Assembly: GCA_018671895.1 (NCBI GenBank)
Contig: JABHGV010000073.1
Span: 1 to 62,878, forward strand
From: Rhodospirillaceae bacterium
Lineage (GTDB): Bacteria; Pseudomonadota; Alphaproteobacteria; Rhodospirillales; JABHCV01
Length of the DNA stretch: 62,878 bases
Direction: 5' to 3'
This document shows, one piece after another, positions 33,728 to 42,354 of the stretch. How positions within the stretch are numbered: position 1 is the stretch's first letter; every line of letters starts with the position of its first letter. A model generated the notes under the pieces. That model saw only the letters and a list, made by a program, of their open reading frames with translations. It had not been told where the DNA came from and did no database searches. The position numbers were made by a program, and so were the translations under genes.

Positions 33728-36307
33728 CTAAGCCATTTTTGCGGCAGAGCGGCGTCTGCGTTGCATCATAATGATGCCGCCTAGAAGCACTACTGCGGGA
33801 ATAAACCACAATTGCTTCGGCGGCCTTTCAGTCTTGCTGTAGACGCTGAGGATTTCCCAATCGAAGTCCAGTTTTTGTTTTTCCGCGACACTGCCAAAAA
33901 CGATGTTATCAATAATCATCCGACCGTCATCGTTGCGCAGTTCCAGCCCGGCAGATGCAAGGCGCTCCTCACCGGTAGCAACGCTCCCCATGGGTAGCAT
34001 GATGATCTTCTGGACCTCCTTGCCCTCCAGGCTTTCACCCTTGACCTCGATGCGGATCTGGCTGCCGTCCGTCATATTTCCGGCAATTTCATAAATATTG
34101 GTCGCCGACACCGCCTGCAACGGCGGATAGACCATATCCATCCAGTAGCCGGGTCGGAACAGGGTAAAGGCAACCAGCAGCAAGGCAGCCGTCTCCCACA
34201 GTTTGGATCTGACAATAAAGAACCCTTGAGTCCCTGCCGCAAAGACCAACATGGCGATCACCGCGCTGGAAATGGTCAAGGTCAGATCGATCCAGTCTTC
34301 GACGCCGATCATCAGCAACTGGGTGTTGAAGATGAACAGGAACGGCAGGATCGCCGTACGAATATCATAGGCAAAGCCCTGAATACCCGTGCGGATGGGA
34401 TCGCCACCTGATATGGCGGCAGCGGCAAAGGCCGCCAGACCCACCGGTGGCGTGTCATCGGCCAGAATACCGAAGTAAAACACGAACATGTGGGCCGCGA
34501 TCAGCGGGATAATCAGTCCGTTTTCCGCGCCCAGCGTCACGATCACCGGTGCCATCAGGCTTGAAACGACGATGTAATTGGCCGTCGTCGGCAAACCCAT
34601 GCCCAGGATCAGGCTGATTACGGCAGTAAACAGCAGCATCAGGATCAAGCTGCCAGCTGAAATGAATTCGACGAATTCGGTCATCACCTGACCGATACCG
34701 GTCAGCGTTACCGTGCCGACGATCACGCCCGCCGTCGCCGTCGCCACACCGATGCCGATCATGTTGCGGCCACCCGATATCATGCCATCGACAAGATCAG
34801 ATAACCCTTCGCGGATTTTCTCTGCTTCCTTGCCGCCCTGGCCCCGGAACAGGGCGATCAGGGGTTTCTGTGTAATCACCACGAAGCCCATGAACACCGT
34901 CGCCCAGAATGCGGACGTTCCCGGCGACAGGCGTTCGACCGTCAACAACCAGATCAAAACAACCACCGGCAGGATATAGTGCAGGCCGACCTTGACCGTC
35001 GGGCCGATCTCAGGCAATTCGTTAATTTCGTGCGAGGTTTCAAGGTCCGGGAAAAGCGACGCGTACCACAACAGCACGACATAGGCCCCGAACAGCAGCA
35101 CGGCGACGACCCAGCCGGTCGCATCCCCGGCCATCGACTTGATCAATTCCATCAACGGCGGCAGCGCATAAACCAGGAACCCGGACAGAATGGCGATGCT
35201 GAGAAAGCCGATCATCTTGCCCTTGGCGCCCATCTTGTGAATCCGGGGCAAGCCCTTCATTCCAGCCTTCTGGGCTTCCAGATGCACGATATAGACCAGC
35301 GCGATATAGGAAATTACCGCAGGCAAGAATGCATGCTTGATGACATCAACCAGCGGAATGCCGACGTATTCGACCATCAGGAAAGCCGCAGCCCCCATGA
35401 TCGGCGGCGTCAGCTGGCCATTGGTGCTTGATGCGACCTCGACCGCACCCGCCTTTTCGGCGGAAAAGCCGACCCGCTTCATCAACGGGATGGTAAAGGT
35501 ACCCGTGGTCACCACGTTGGCGATGGAAGAACCCGATATCATGCCGGTCATGGCCGATGAAACGACGGCGGCCTTGGCCGGGCCACCACTCATATGGCCC
35601 ATCAGGGCAAAGGCGACGCGGATCAGATAATTCCCGGCGCCGGCCTTTTCCAGCAACGCGCCAAACAGCACAAACAAATAGACCATGGTCGCCGACACGC
35701 CGATAGCGACGCCAAACACGCCTTCGGTCGACAGCCAGTAATGCGATGCCCCCTTGTTCAGGGATGCGCCCTTGTGAGCAATAACGTCGGGCATATGAGG
35801 CCCGGCGAAGGTGTACACAAGAAATACCATGGCGACGATCATCAATGGCGGGCCGAGCGCCCGGCGGGTCGCTTCCAGCAGCAGCACGACGCCGATGACA
35901 CTGGTATAGACATCCATTGATGTTGGTGCACCCGGCCTTTGAGCCAGTTCGTCTTTCAAAACGACCAGATACAGAATACTGAGGACGGCAACCGCGGCAA
36001 GCACCCAGTCGATGGTGGGAATATAAGATCTGGGAGAGCGCTTGAACGCCGGATAAGCGAGAAACGCCAGGAAAATAGAGAACATCAGATGGAAACGTTT
36101 GACCACGTCTTCGTTCATCCACGGAGTGAATTCCAGCACCAGCGGCGAAGACACATAAACTTGATAGACGGACCAGATCAGCGGAACGACCCACAGAATC
36201 TGCTTCGGCAGACCACTGGGCGAACGGGCACCGGTGTCGGTCTCGGCGACCATATCTTGAAGTTTCTGTTCGTCGATATCTTGAGCCGCAGCCTGTTCGT
36301 CGCTCAT
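33728..36307 (-). CDS. fused TRAP permease (DctQ-DctM), TAXI type
   Basis: This 859-residue inner-membrane protein combines the 4-helix and 12-helix TRAP subunits. The N-terminal part has helices near residues 30-130, followed by the DctM-type domain with FGALLEKAGAGNYLIRVAFA, GGPAKAAVVSSAMTGMISGSS and PPIMGAAAFLMVEY. FVFYFGILADDTPPVGLAAFA is a hallmark of the TAXI class. A C-terminal extension of roughly 150 residues (about 690-859) has a soluble part and a final helix followed by RRRRSAAKMA. It works with the TAXI binding protein encoded upstream and uses the Na+ or H+ gradient. The substrate is unknown. Confidence 0.93.
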   Translation of the reverse strand: MSDEQAAAQDIDEQKLQDMVAETDTGARSPSGLPKQILWVVPLIWSVYQVYVSSPLVLEFTPWMNEDVVKRFHLMFSIFLAFLAYPAFKRSPRSYIPTIDWVLAAVAVLSILYLVVLKDELAQRPGAPTSMDVYTSVIGVVLLLEATRRALGPPLMIVAMVFLVYTFAGPHMPDVIAHKGASLNKGASHYWLSTEGVFGVAIGVSATMVYLFVLFGALLEKAGAGNYLIRVAFALMGHMSGGPAKAAVVSSAMTGMISGSSIANVVTTGTFTIPLMKRVGFSAEKAGAVEVASSTNGQLTPPIMGAAAFLMVEYVGIPLVDVIKHAFLPAVISYIALVYIVHLEAQKAGMKGLPRIHKMGAKGKMIGFLSIAILSGFLVYALPPLMELIKSMAGDATGWVVAVLLFGAYVVLLWYASLFPDLETSHEINELPEIGPTVKVGLHYILPVVVLIWLLTVERLSPGTSAFWATVFMGFVVITQKPLIALFRGQGGKEAEKIREGLSDLVDGMISGGRNMIGIGVATATAGVIVGTVTLTGIGQVMTEFVEFISAGSLILMLLFTAVISLILGMGLPTTANYIVVSSLMAPVIVTLGAENGLIIPLIAAHMFVFYFGILADDTPPVGLAAFAAAAISGGDPIRTGIQGFAYDIRTAILPFLFIFNTQLLMIGVEDWIDLTLTISSAVIAMLVFAAGTQGFFIVRSKLWETAALLLVAFTLFRPGYWMDMVYPPLQAVSATNIYEIAGNMTDGSQIRIEVKGESLEGKEVQKIIMLPMGSVATGEERLASAGLELRNDDGRMIIDNIVFGSVAEKQKLDFDWEILSVYSKTERPPKQLWFIPAVVLLGGIIMMQRRRRSAAKMA

Positions 36308-36372
36308 CGTGCTTCCCCCCCAAACAGAAAACTGAGTATGAACTTATCGGATAATAAAATTATTAAAAAAAT

Positions 36373-36400
36373 AGGGGACGAACCCGAAGGCTCGTCCCCT
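36373..36400 (-). terminator. terminator-like hairpin between TAXI binding protein and permease
   Basis: On the minus strand AGGGGACGA pairs with TCGTCCCCT (9 bp, with further inner CCTTCGGG-type pairs) and is followed by a run of seven T's. It lies just after the binding-protein stop and before the permease start. Partial termination here would make the binding protein more abundant than the permease, which is common for binding-protein transporters. Confidence 0.8.
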
Positions 36401-36417
36401 GTATTTGTAGAAGGGAC

Positions 36418-37401
36418 CTACATCAATCCCGCTTCTTTGTAGAACTTCTTGGCACCGTCATGGACCGGAGCGGAGAGACCGTCCTTGACCATTTCTTCCG
36501 GGTTCAAATTAGCGAACGCCGGGTGCAGTTTGCGGAAGCTATCGAAGTTCTGGAACACAGACTTCACGACCACATAAACGACATCGTTCGGAGCAGCCGT
36601 CGAAGAAACGAAGGTCGCGCCGACACCGAAGGTCTTGGTGTCACTGTCGTTACCGCGATACATGCCACCCGGAATAGTCGCCGTGCGGTAGTAATCATTG
36701 TCTTTGACCAGTTTGTCGACGGCCTTGCCATCGACGGTCACCAGCACTGTGTCACAGGTGGTGGTTGCTTCCTTGATCGAACCAGACGGATGACCAACGG
36801 TGAAGACCATGGCATCAATCTTGTTGTCGCAAAGGGCCTTCGACTGTTCGGAAGATTTCAGTTCCGACGCCAGTTTGAAGTCGCTCATTGTCCAGCCAAG
36901 GGCTGACATCAGGACTTCCATGGTGCCGCGTTGACCGGAACCGGGGTTGCCGACGTTAACGCGCTTGCCCTTCAGGTCCATGAAGTTCTTGATGCCCGAA
37001 TCCTTGCGGGCAACAACCGTGAACGGCTCCGGATGGACGGAGAAGACGGCGCGCAGGTTCTTGTTGGCGCCTGCGTCCTTGAACTTCGATGTGCCATTGT
37101 AAGCGTGGAACTGCCAATCGGACTGGGCAACACCCATATCCAGCTCGCCAGCACGAATGGTGTTCAGGTTATAAACCGAACCGCCGGTGCTTTCGACAGA
37201 GCAGCGAACGCCGTGGTCTTTGCGACCCTTGTTGACGAGACGACAAATAGCGCCGCCGGTCGGATAATAAACGCCGGTAATACCGCCGGTACCGATGGTA
37301 ATGAACTTCTGATCAGCAGCCTCGGCACTTTCGGTCGTGGTAAGGGCAAATGCCCCAACAGCGACGGCAAGCGCCATAGTCGAAATGGTAAGTTTCCTCA
37401 T
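36418..37401 (-). CDS. TAXI-family TRAP substrate-binding protein
   Basis: This 327-residue periplasmic precursor has a signal peptide [20 protein letters not shown] with the probable cleavage after SAEA. The mature part starts with [20 protein letters not shown], the TAXI family signature ([11 protein letters not shown]). Later segments are [42 protein letters not shown] and GTPNDVVY-like [15 protein letters not shown]. It delivers its ligand, often a dicarboxylate or amino acid, to the fused permease encoded next. Codon bias suggests high expression. Confidence 0.94.
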   Translation of the reverse strand: MRKLTISTMALAVAVGAFALTTTESAEAADQKFITIGTGGITGVYYPTGGAICRLVNKGRKDHGVRCSVESTGGSVYNLNTIRAGELDMGVAQSDWQFHAYNGTSKFKDAGANKNLRAVFSVHPEPFTVVARKDSGIKNFMDLKGKRVNVGNPGSGQRGTMEVLMSALGWTMSDFKLASELKSSEQSKALCDNKIDAMVFTVGHPSGSIKEATTTCDTVLVTVDGKAVDKLVKDNDYYRTATIPGGMYRGNDSDTKTFGVGATFVSSTAAPNDVVYVVVKSVFQNFDSFRKLHPAFANLNPEEMVKDGLSAPVHDGAKKFYKEAGLM

Positions 37402-37576
37402 AGTCTTTTTACTCCCTGGTTTAACGAAATAGTTTTGACTCGAAACCGGCTGGTTTCTCTTGTTTTTGCCGCTCGAGCCCCTCCCAAAAATACGTAATCA
37501 TAAGCTTATTCAGGAAAAACCCCTGAACGCAACAAATGATTCACGCATGCCAACTTTCATTACAAATGCTTCATCA

Positions 37577-38923
37577 TTATTCAGCGATACCGGACATCAC
37601 TTCATCAAAGGCCGCACCCAGTTTATCGACGATTTCGCCGAGCCCGTCGGCATCGATAATAAAGGGCGGTGCAAGCAAAATATGGTCGCCCCGATCACCA
37701 TCCATGGTGCCGTTATCGGGGTAACAAATCAGCCCCCTGGCGAAAGCCGCTTTTTTCAGTTTTCCGGCGATCCCGAGGTCTGCCGAAAACGGCTCTCTGG
37801 TCGCCCGGTCGGCAACGATTTCCAGCCCCCGGAAAAGCCCCCGGCCGCGAATATCGCCGATGTTATGATGATTGCCGAAACGCTCATTGAGTGCGTTGCT
37901 CAGGGCCTCGCCCTGGGTAACGACATTTTCCAGCAGTCCGCGCGAGACAATGGCCCGCTGCACCGCCAACGCCGCCGCGCACGCAATAGCATGACCCATA
38001 TAAGTGTGGCCGTGTTCAAACGCACCGGGGCCGTCACGGAAGGCATCAAAAATGTTCTGGCTGACAAGAGTCGCCCCGATCGGCTGATAACCACCGCCGA
38101 GGCCCTTGGCGACACAGATCAGATCGGGCGCGATGCCTTCTTGCTCGCAGGCATGCATGGTGCCGGTGCGGCCCATGCCGCTCATCACTTCGTCGAGGAT
38201 CAGCAACACGCCGTATTTGTCGCAAATCTCGCGGATCCGCTTGAAGTAACCCTTCACGGCAGGAACAGCACCCAGTGTCGCGCCGACTACCGTTTCGGCG
38301 ATAAAGGCCGACACCGTCTCGGGCCCCAGTTCGAGGATCTTGTCTTCCAGTTCGCCTGCGACCCTGAGGCCGTAGTCCTCTTCGCTTTCGCCATCAGCCA
38401 TGCCGCGATAGGCGTAACACGGCGAAATATGGTGGGCCTCACCCAAAATCGGCAAATAGGGCCGACGCCTGCGGGCATGACCGCCGACGGTCAGCGCACC
38501 CAGCGTATTGCCGTGGTAACTCTGAAGGCGTGAAATCACATGATGGCGCTTTTCTTCACCAGTGATGACGAAATACTGGCGTGCCATTTTCAGCGCCGAC
38601 TCGACGGCTTCCGAACCGCCGGAAACAAAATACACCCAGCCGATGCCGTCCGGAGCTCCGTCGATCAGGGTTTCGGCCAGTTCTTCGGTCGGTTCCGAGG
38701 TTAAAAAGCCGGTATGGGCGAAGGCCATCTTTCCTGCTTGCTCTTGAATTGCCGCAACCACTTGCGCATCGCCATGGCCCAGGCACGATACCGCCGCCCC
38801 GCCCGACGCATCGATATAGCGATTGCCCTCGGCATCGATCAGATACAGCCCCTCGCCGTCGACGGCCATCGGCATCGCGGCCCGGATGCTGCGCTGGAAA
38901 ACATTGCTCCCGGTCTGGCTCAT
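37577..38923 (-). CDS. class III aminotransferase, PLP-dependent
   Basis: This 448-residue fold-type I enzyme of the omega-aminotransferase group has YIDASGGAAVSCLGHGD, YFVSGGSEAVESALKMARQY, the HHVISRLQSYHGNTLGAL segment, LILDEVMSGMGRTG (with the PLP-pairing Asp) and the Schiff-base Lys in CVAKGLGGGYQPIGA. The ATG at 38923 overlaps the RpiR gene stop (ATGA). Such enzymes use pyruvate or 2-oxoglutarate and a terminal amine. Its link to a TAXI-TRAP transporter suggests that it acts on the imported compound, probably an amino acid or amine. The gap to the binding-protein gene is about 175 bp, so it may have a separate transcript. Confidence 0.92.
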   Translation of the reverse strand: MSQTGSNVFQRSIRAAMPMAVDGEGLYLIDAEGNRYIDASGGAAVSCLGHGDAQVVAAIQEQAGKMAFAHTGFLTSEPTEELAETLIDGAPDGIGWVYFVSGGSEAVESALKMARQYFVITGEEKRHHVISRLQSYHGNTLGALTVGGHARRRRPYLPILGEAHHISPCYAYRGMADGESEEDYGLRVAGELEDKILELGPETVSAFIAETVVGATLGAVPAVKGYFKRIREICDKYGVLLILDEVMSGMGRTGTMHACEQEGIAPDLICVAKGLGGGYQPIGATLVSQNIFDAFRDGPGAFEHGHTYMGHAIACAAALAVQRAIVSRGLLENVVTQGEALSNALNERFGNHHNIGDIRGRGLFRGLEIVADRATREPFSADLGIAGKLKKAAFARGLICYPDNGTMDGDRGDHILLAPPFIIDADGLGEIVDKLGAAFDEVMSGIAE

Positions 38924-39825
38924 GACTTGCGCTTCCTGGGCTTGTTCTTTTTCTTCGGGTTCTGACGCCAATAGGCCTGAAAGCCTTCCAGTTGTTGCTC
39001 GCTTTCCTCGATTGATTTCAGCGCCTGCTGGCCGCCTTCGACCATCATCAGGGCGATCAATTCCTCGGTCGCCGTCACCGCGGCGGCGACAGAATGATAA
39101 AACGACGGGCTCTCGTTCTTGACGATCAGTACATGTTCGGCGTTTTTGGCCAGCGGCGAGACCGGACTGTCGGTCATGGCGATCGCCGTGCCGCCGTGTT
39201 CACAGGCAAATTCAACGGCGCGTACGGTTTCGAACGTATAAGGCGCAAAGCTGATGGCGAAAATCACATCATCCTTGCCGAAATGACGCAGATCATCGGA
39301 AAAAGCCCCGCCACGGCTGTCGAGCAGCACCGCGTTATCGCGGAACATTGAATATGTGTAGTGGAAGAAATAGGCGACCGGGAAAACGCCCCGCATGCCA
39401 ACCACATAGACCCGCCGGGCATTCGATATCGCCTGTGCCGAGGCCTCGAACTTCTCGAAACTGTTGATGGAAAATGTATCGCGCAAATTGGCGAGGTTTG
39501 CCGACAACACCTCTTGGGTCAGCGTCTCCTCGCCCTCGGTGCCGCGTTCCTGAAGCGAGCGAGCGCGCGCCAGATAGCCCTTGGGAAGGACGCGCAGACG
39601 TTCCTGAAAGGGTGTGCGGAATTTTTTATAGCTGTCGCAACCGAATGCCTTGGCCAGCCGCACCATGGTCGAGGGATGGATACCGGCGCTCGCCGCCAAC
39701 GCCCGCATGGACATCAATGCGACGTCGTCAGGGCGGTCGAGCACGTGACGTGCCGCTACCTGCAGCTGGGGGCTGAGGTCGGGGAATGCGTCCGCGATGC
39801 GCTTTGTAAAAGTCGCGAATTCCAT
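38920..39825 (-). CDS. MurR/RpiR-family transcriptional regulator
   Basis: This 301-residue regulator has an N-terminal helix-turn-helix (MSMRALAASAGIHPSTMVRLAKAFG) and a C-terminal SIS domain (RRVYVVGMRGVFPVAYFFHY and VIFAISFAPYTFETVRAVEF). SIS domains bind phosphosugars or related ligands. It is the first gene of the aminotransferase/TAXI cluster and overlaps the next gene by four bases. It probably controls the cluster. The C-terminus is strongly basic (KKKNKPRKRKS), which is unusual for the family. Confidence 0.92.
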   Translation of the reverse strand: MEFATFTKRIADAFPDLSPQLQVAARHVLDRPDDVALMSMRALAASAGIHPSTMVRLAKAFGCDSYKKFRTPFQERLRVLPKGYLARARSLQERGTEGEETLTQEVLSANLANLRDTFSINSFEKFEASAQAISNARRVYVVGMRGVFPVAYFFHYTYSMFRDNAVLLDSRGGAFSDDLRHFGKDDVIFAISFAPYTFETVRAVEFACEHGGTAIAMTDSPVSPLAKNAEHVLIVKNESPSFYHSVAAAVTATEELIALMMVEGGQQALKSIEESEQQLEGFQAYWRQNPKKKNKPRKRKS

Positions 39826-40035
39826 CTTCGTTTTGTCTTTCTAACTCCCTGTTACAGGAATTCTAGAACCAGCAGAAAGGAAAATGCAACAAAATGAAAC
39901 GCGCGATACAATTTTGAAACGAATGATTCCTTTTGCATTCCATGGTGAGCAGGTGGCGTTTTTGGCTTCAATTCCCACACCGAGACGTTAGTATGCGCAC
40001 TGAAATCAACCCAGATAACGGACTGAAAAACACCC
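39826..40035. promoter_or_regulatory. divergent promoter region with candidate RpiR operators
   Basis: CCTGT-T-ACAGG at 39848-39858 is a short perfect dyad near the regulator start. Two TGAAAC copies occur in AAAATGAAAC (39891-39900) and TTTTGAAAC (39911-39919), and AAATGCAA/TTGCATT further flank them as a partial inversion. These are plausible autoregulatory sites. The same region must drive apt on the plus strand. Confidence 0.45.
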
Positions 40036-40554
40036 ATGGACATCAAGGACCACATTCGCTCGATCCCCGATTTTCCCAAGCCGGGCATCCTGTTTTACGA
40101 CATCTCGACAATGCTCGCGCATCCAGACGCCTGGGCCGTGGCCATGAGCCGGATGGCAAAATCCGTCAGCGTCCATCAGCCCGATATTCTGGCCGGCATT
40201 GAATCCCGTGGTTTTCTGGTTGCCGCCCCGCTGGCCCTGAAATTGGGCCTTGGCTTCACCATGGTCCGCAAGAAGGGCAAGCTGCCCGGCGAGACCATCG
40301 CCCATGAATATGATCTGGAATACGGCAGTGACATTCTTGAAATCCAGCATGACGCCATCGAGAAAGGCCAACGCGTGGTCGTGCTTGACGACTTGCTGGC
40401 CACCGGCGGCACCATGGCTGCATCCATCGAACTGCTGAACAAGGTCGGCGGCAATGTTGTCGGCGCCTCGTGTATCGTTGAGTTGTCATTCTTGAATGGC
40501 CGCGACAAGCTGAACGGCATCCCCTTCGATGCCCTGGCTTCTTATGATGATTAG
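40036..40554 (+). CDS. apt: adenine phosphoribosyltransferase
   Basis: This 172-residue cytosolic enzyme makes AMP from adenine and PRPP in purine salvage. It has the family start [15 protein letters not shown], the flexible loop [20 protein letters not shown] and the PRPP-binding motif [20 protein letters not shown]. The length is normal. The gene overlaps no neighbour and is followed after three bases by the HPt gene, with which it may be cotranscribed. Confidence 0.96.
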   Translation: MDIKDHIRSIPDFPKPGILFYDISTMLAHPDAWAVAMSRMAKSVSVHQPDILAGIESRGFLVAAPLALKLGLGFTMVRKKGKLPGETIAHEYDLEYGSDILEIQHDAIEKGQRVVVLDDLLATGGTMAASIELLNKVGGNVVGASCIVELSFLNGRDKLNGIPFDALASYDD

Positions 40555-40557
40555 ACG

Positions 40558-40893
40558 ATGAGCCTGAACGACCTCGACGAGGACGTACTGGCTCAATTCA
40601 CGGCCGATGTTGGTGGGGCAGCAGACGAACTGGTCCGCCTGTTCGCTGATGAGACCCGCCAGCGAATCACCCGCATGATGCAGGCAGATGACAACACCAA
40701 AGATGCTCATTCCCTGAAAAGCACTGCTGCCACCTATGGCATGTCGGGGCTGGCCCGGGCCGCAGACGCACTAGAGACTGCTTGTACCGACGGCGACGAT
40801 AAACGGGCAAGTGAACACCTGATCGAAATCGAGACTGGTGTGGAAGAAGCTCTTAAAGGGCTATTGAATACACTGGCTCGCTCCGCCAATTAA
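40558..40893 (+). CDS. HPt phosphotransfer protein, LuxU-like
   Basis: This 111-residue all-helical protein has the HPt phosphorylation site His51 in DAHSLKSTAATYG, with the typical Lys three residues later and the small residues that follow. It begins DEDVLAQFTADVGGAADELVRLF, which resembles the start of Vibrio LuxU. It would relay phosphate from a hybrid kinase to a receiver. The convergent neighbour is a LuxO-like sigma-54 activator, the natural receiver candidate. No hybrid kinase lies in the immediate vicinity. Confidence 0.85.
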   Translation: MSLNDLDEDVLAQFTADVGGAADELVRLFADETRQRITRMMQADDNTKDAHSLKSTAATYGMSGLARAADALETACTDGDDKRASEHLIEIETGVEEALKGLLNTLARSAN

Positions 40894-40895
40894 AA

Positions 40896-40930
40896 CTTGG
40901 CTTCCAGAATCCTCGCCGCGCAGCGCGCTC
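40896..40930 (-). repeat. dispersed 3'-end hairpin module, copy 7
   Basis: On the minus strand it starts a few bases after the LuxO-like gene: GAGCGCGCTGCGCGGC hairpin, then GAGGATTCTGGAAGCC. It fills the short gap between the convergent HPt and LuxO-like genes and is in the sense direction of the latter. Confidence 0.8.
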
Positions 40931-40933
40931 ATA

Positions 40934-42316
40934 TTAAGACGCGACCTGTTCCCAAATCGCCTTTTTTCGATACAACGTCGAGGGGCTGACGCCCAGTGCG
41001 TGGGCCGCTTTCGGCACCTTGTTGCCAGACAGGCGAATGGCGTGCTCGATAATTTCCCGCTCGACTTCGGCCAGTGGACGAATGGCATTTATACCGGATG
41101 GCTGTGGAACGGGGGCATCGGGAACCTCGTCAAGGGGGGCCGGCAGCATTTCCATGGTGACGGCACCGCCATCGTTCAGCACGACGACGCTGCGGATGAC
41201 GTTTTGTAACTGGCGCACGTTGCCGGGCCATGAATAATCCATGAAGGCTGACCGGATATCGTCGGCAAAGCCTTCGAATATTTTGCCCTCCTCGGCCGCA
41301 TAGTCAGTTAGCAACTTTTCGGCAATGGCCATCACATCGCCCCCCCGTTCAGCCAGACGCGGCATCGCCAACGGAATGACGTGCAGACGATAAAACAGGT
41401 CTTCGCGGAAGCGCCCGTCCGCAACCTGTTGCAGAGGGTCGCGGTTGGTGGCGCAGATAAAGCGAATGTCGGCCTGTTCTGTTTTCTCTCCGCCGACCCT
41501 CTGGAAGCTTCCCGACTGCACGAAACGCAGCAACTTGGTCTGCAATTCCATATCCATTTCGCAAACTTCATCGAGGAACAGCGTGCCACCACTGGCCCTG
41601 AACGCCGCCCCGTCATGATCGGACACCGCCCCGGTAAAGGCCCCTTTCACATGACCGAAAATCTCGCTTTCCATCAGGTCCTTCGGGATCGCCCCGCAAT
41701 TGATGGCAACGAACGGCCCACCGGCCCGGTTCGAACGCTTGTGGATGGCTTCGGCGCAGACTTCCTTGCCGGTGCCGCTTTCGCCCGCAATGAACACTGT
41801 TGCCTTGCTTTCAGCCGCACTGTCGATGATCTGATAGATCGCCTGCATGGGCAGCGACGAGCCGACAAATCCGAAATATTCCTGTCGGTCAATGTCGCGA
41901 TAGGTCTCGACGATGCGGTTAAGGTGGCCGCGTTCCAGCGCATTGTTCAGGGTGACGCGCAGACGCTCGGCGGTGAACGGCTTGATAATAAAATCAAACG
42001 CCCCCAGGCGCATCGCCTCGACCGCCGTGTTTACCGACCCGTGGGCGGTAATGACGATGACCTCTGACGGCAGTTTGTTGATGTGAATATATTTCAGAAC
42101 ATCAATCCCGCTGACATCGGGCAACATCAGATCGAGCAGCACCGCATCGGGCACCTGATCGGCAAGCACCGCCATGGCCTTGGCACCGGTATCGGCGACA
42201 AGCAATTCAATGGGCTCGCCTTTCAGGTATTCCTGATAGGTGCGAACCAGCGAGGCCGTATCCTCGACAAGCAACACACGACGGCGGTTGGCGGTGTGGT
42301 TCATGACCCTTTTCAT
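40934..42316 (-). CDS. LuxO-like sigma-54-dependent response regulator
   Basis: This 460-residue activator has a receiver with Asp62 in AVLLDLMLPDVSG, an AAA+ domain with Walker A GESGTGKE (178-185), GAFTGA (225-230) for sigma-54 contact, Walker B GTLFLDEV and the R-finger region, and a C-terminal Fis-type HTH (NKVPKAAHALGVSPSTLYRKK). The segment FGFVGSSLPMQAIYQIIDSA and the following GESGTGKEVCAEAIH closely resemble Vibrio LuxO, as does QLQNVIRSVVVLN. Together with the neighbouring HPt protein this suggests a LuxU-LuxO type relay. The target promoters are not apparent here. Confidence 0.9.
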   Translation of the reverse strand: MKRVMNHTANRRRVLLVEDTASLVRTYQEYLKGEPIELLVADTGAKAMAVLADQVPDAVLLDLMLPDVSGIDVLKYIHINKLPSEVIVITAHGSVNTAVEAMRLGAFDFIIKPFTAERLRVTLNNALERGHLNRIVETYRDIDRQEYFGFVGSSLPMQAIYQIIDSAAESKATVFIAGESGTGKEVCAEAIHKRSNRAGGPFVAINCGAIPKDLMESEIFGHVKGAFTGAVSDHDGAAFRASGGTLFLDEVCEMDMELQTKLLRFVQSGSFQRVGGEKTEQADIRFICATNRDPLQQVADGRFREDLFYRLHVIPLAMPRLAERGGDVMAIAEKLLTDYAAEEGKIFEGFADDIRSAFMDYSWPGNVRQLQNVIRSVVVLNDGGAVTMEMLPAPLDEVPDAPVPQPSGINAIRPLAEVEREIIEHAIRLSGNKVPKAAHALGVSPSTLYRKKAIWEQVAS

Positions 42317-42354
42317 GTGGGGACCATCAACGGGCCTGACAATAATTTGTTTGT

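Noticed and set aside
42317-42354. qrr-like sRNA gene next to the LuxO-like activator
   Set aside because: The gap is only 38 bp and has no -24/-12 promoter pattern.
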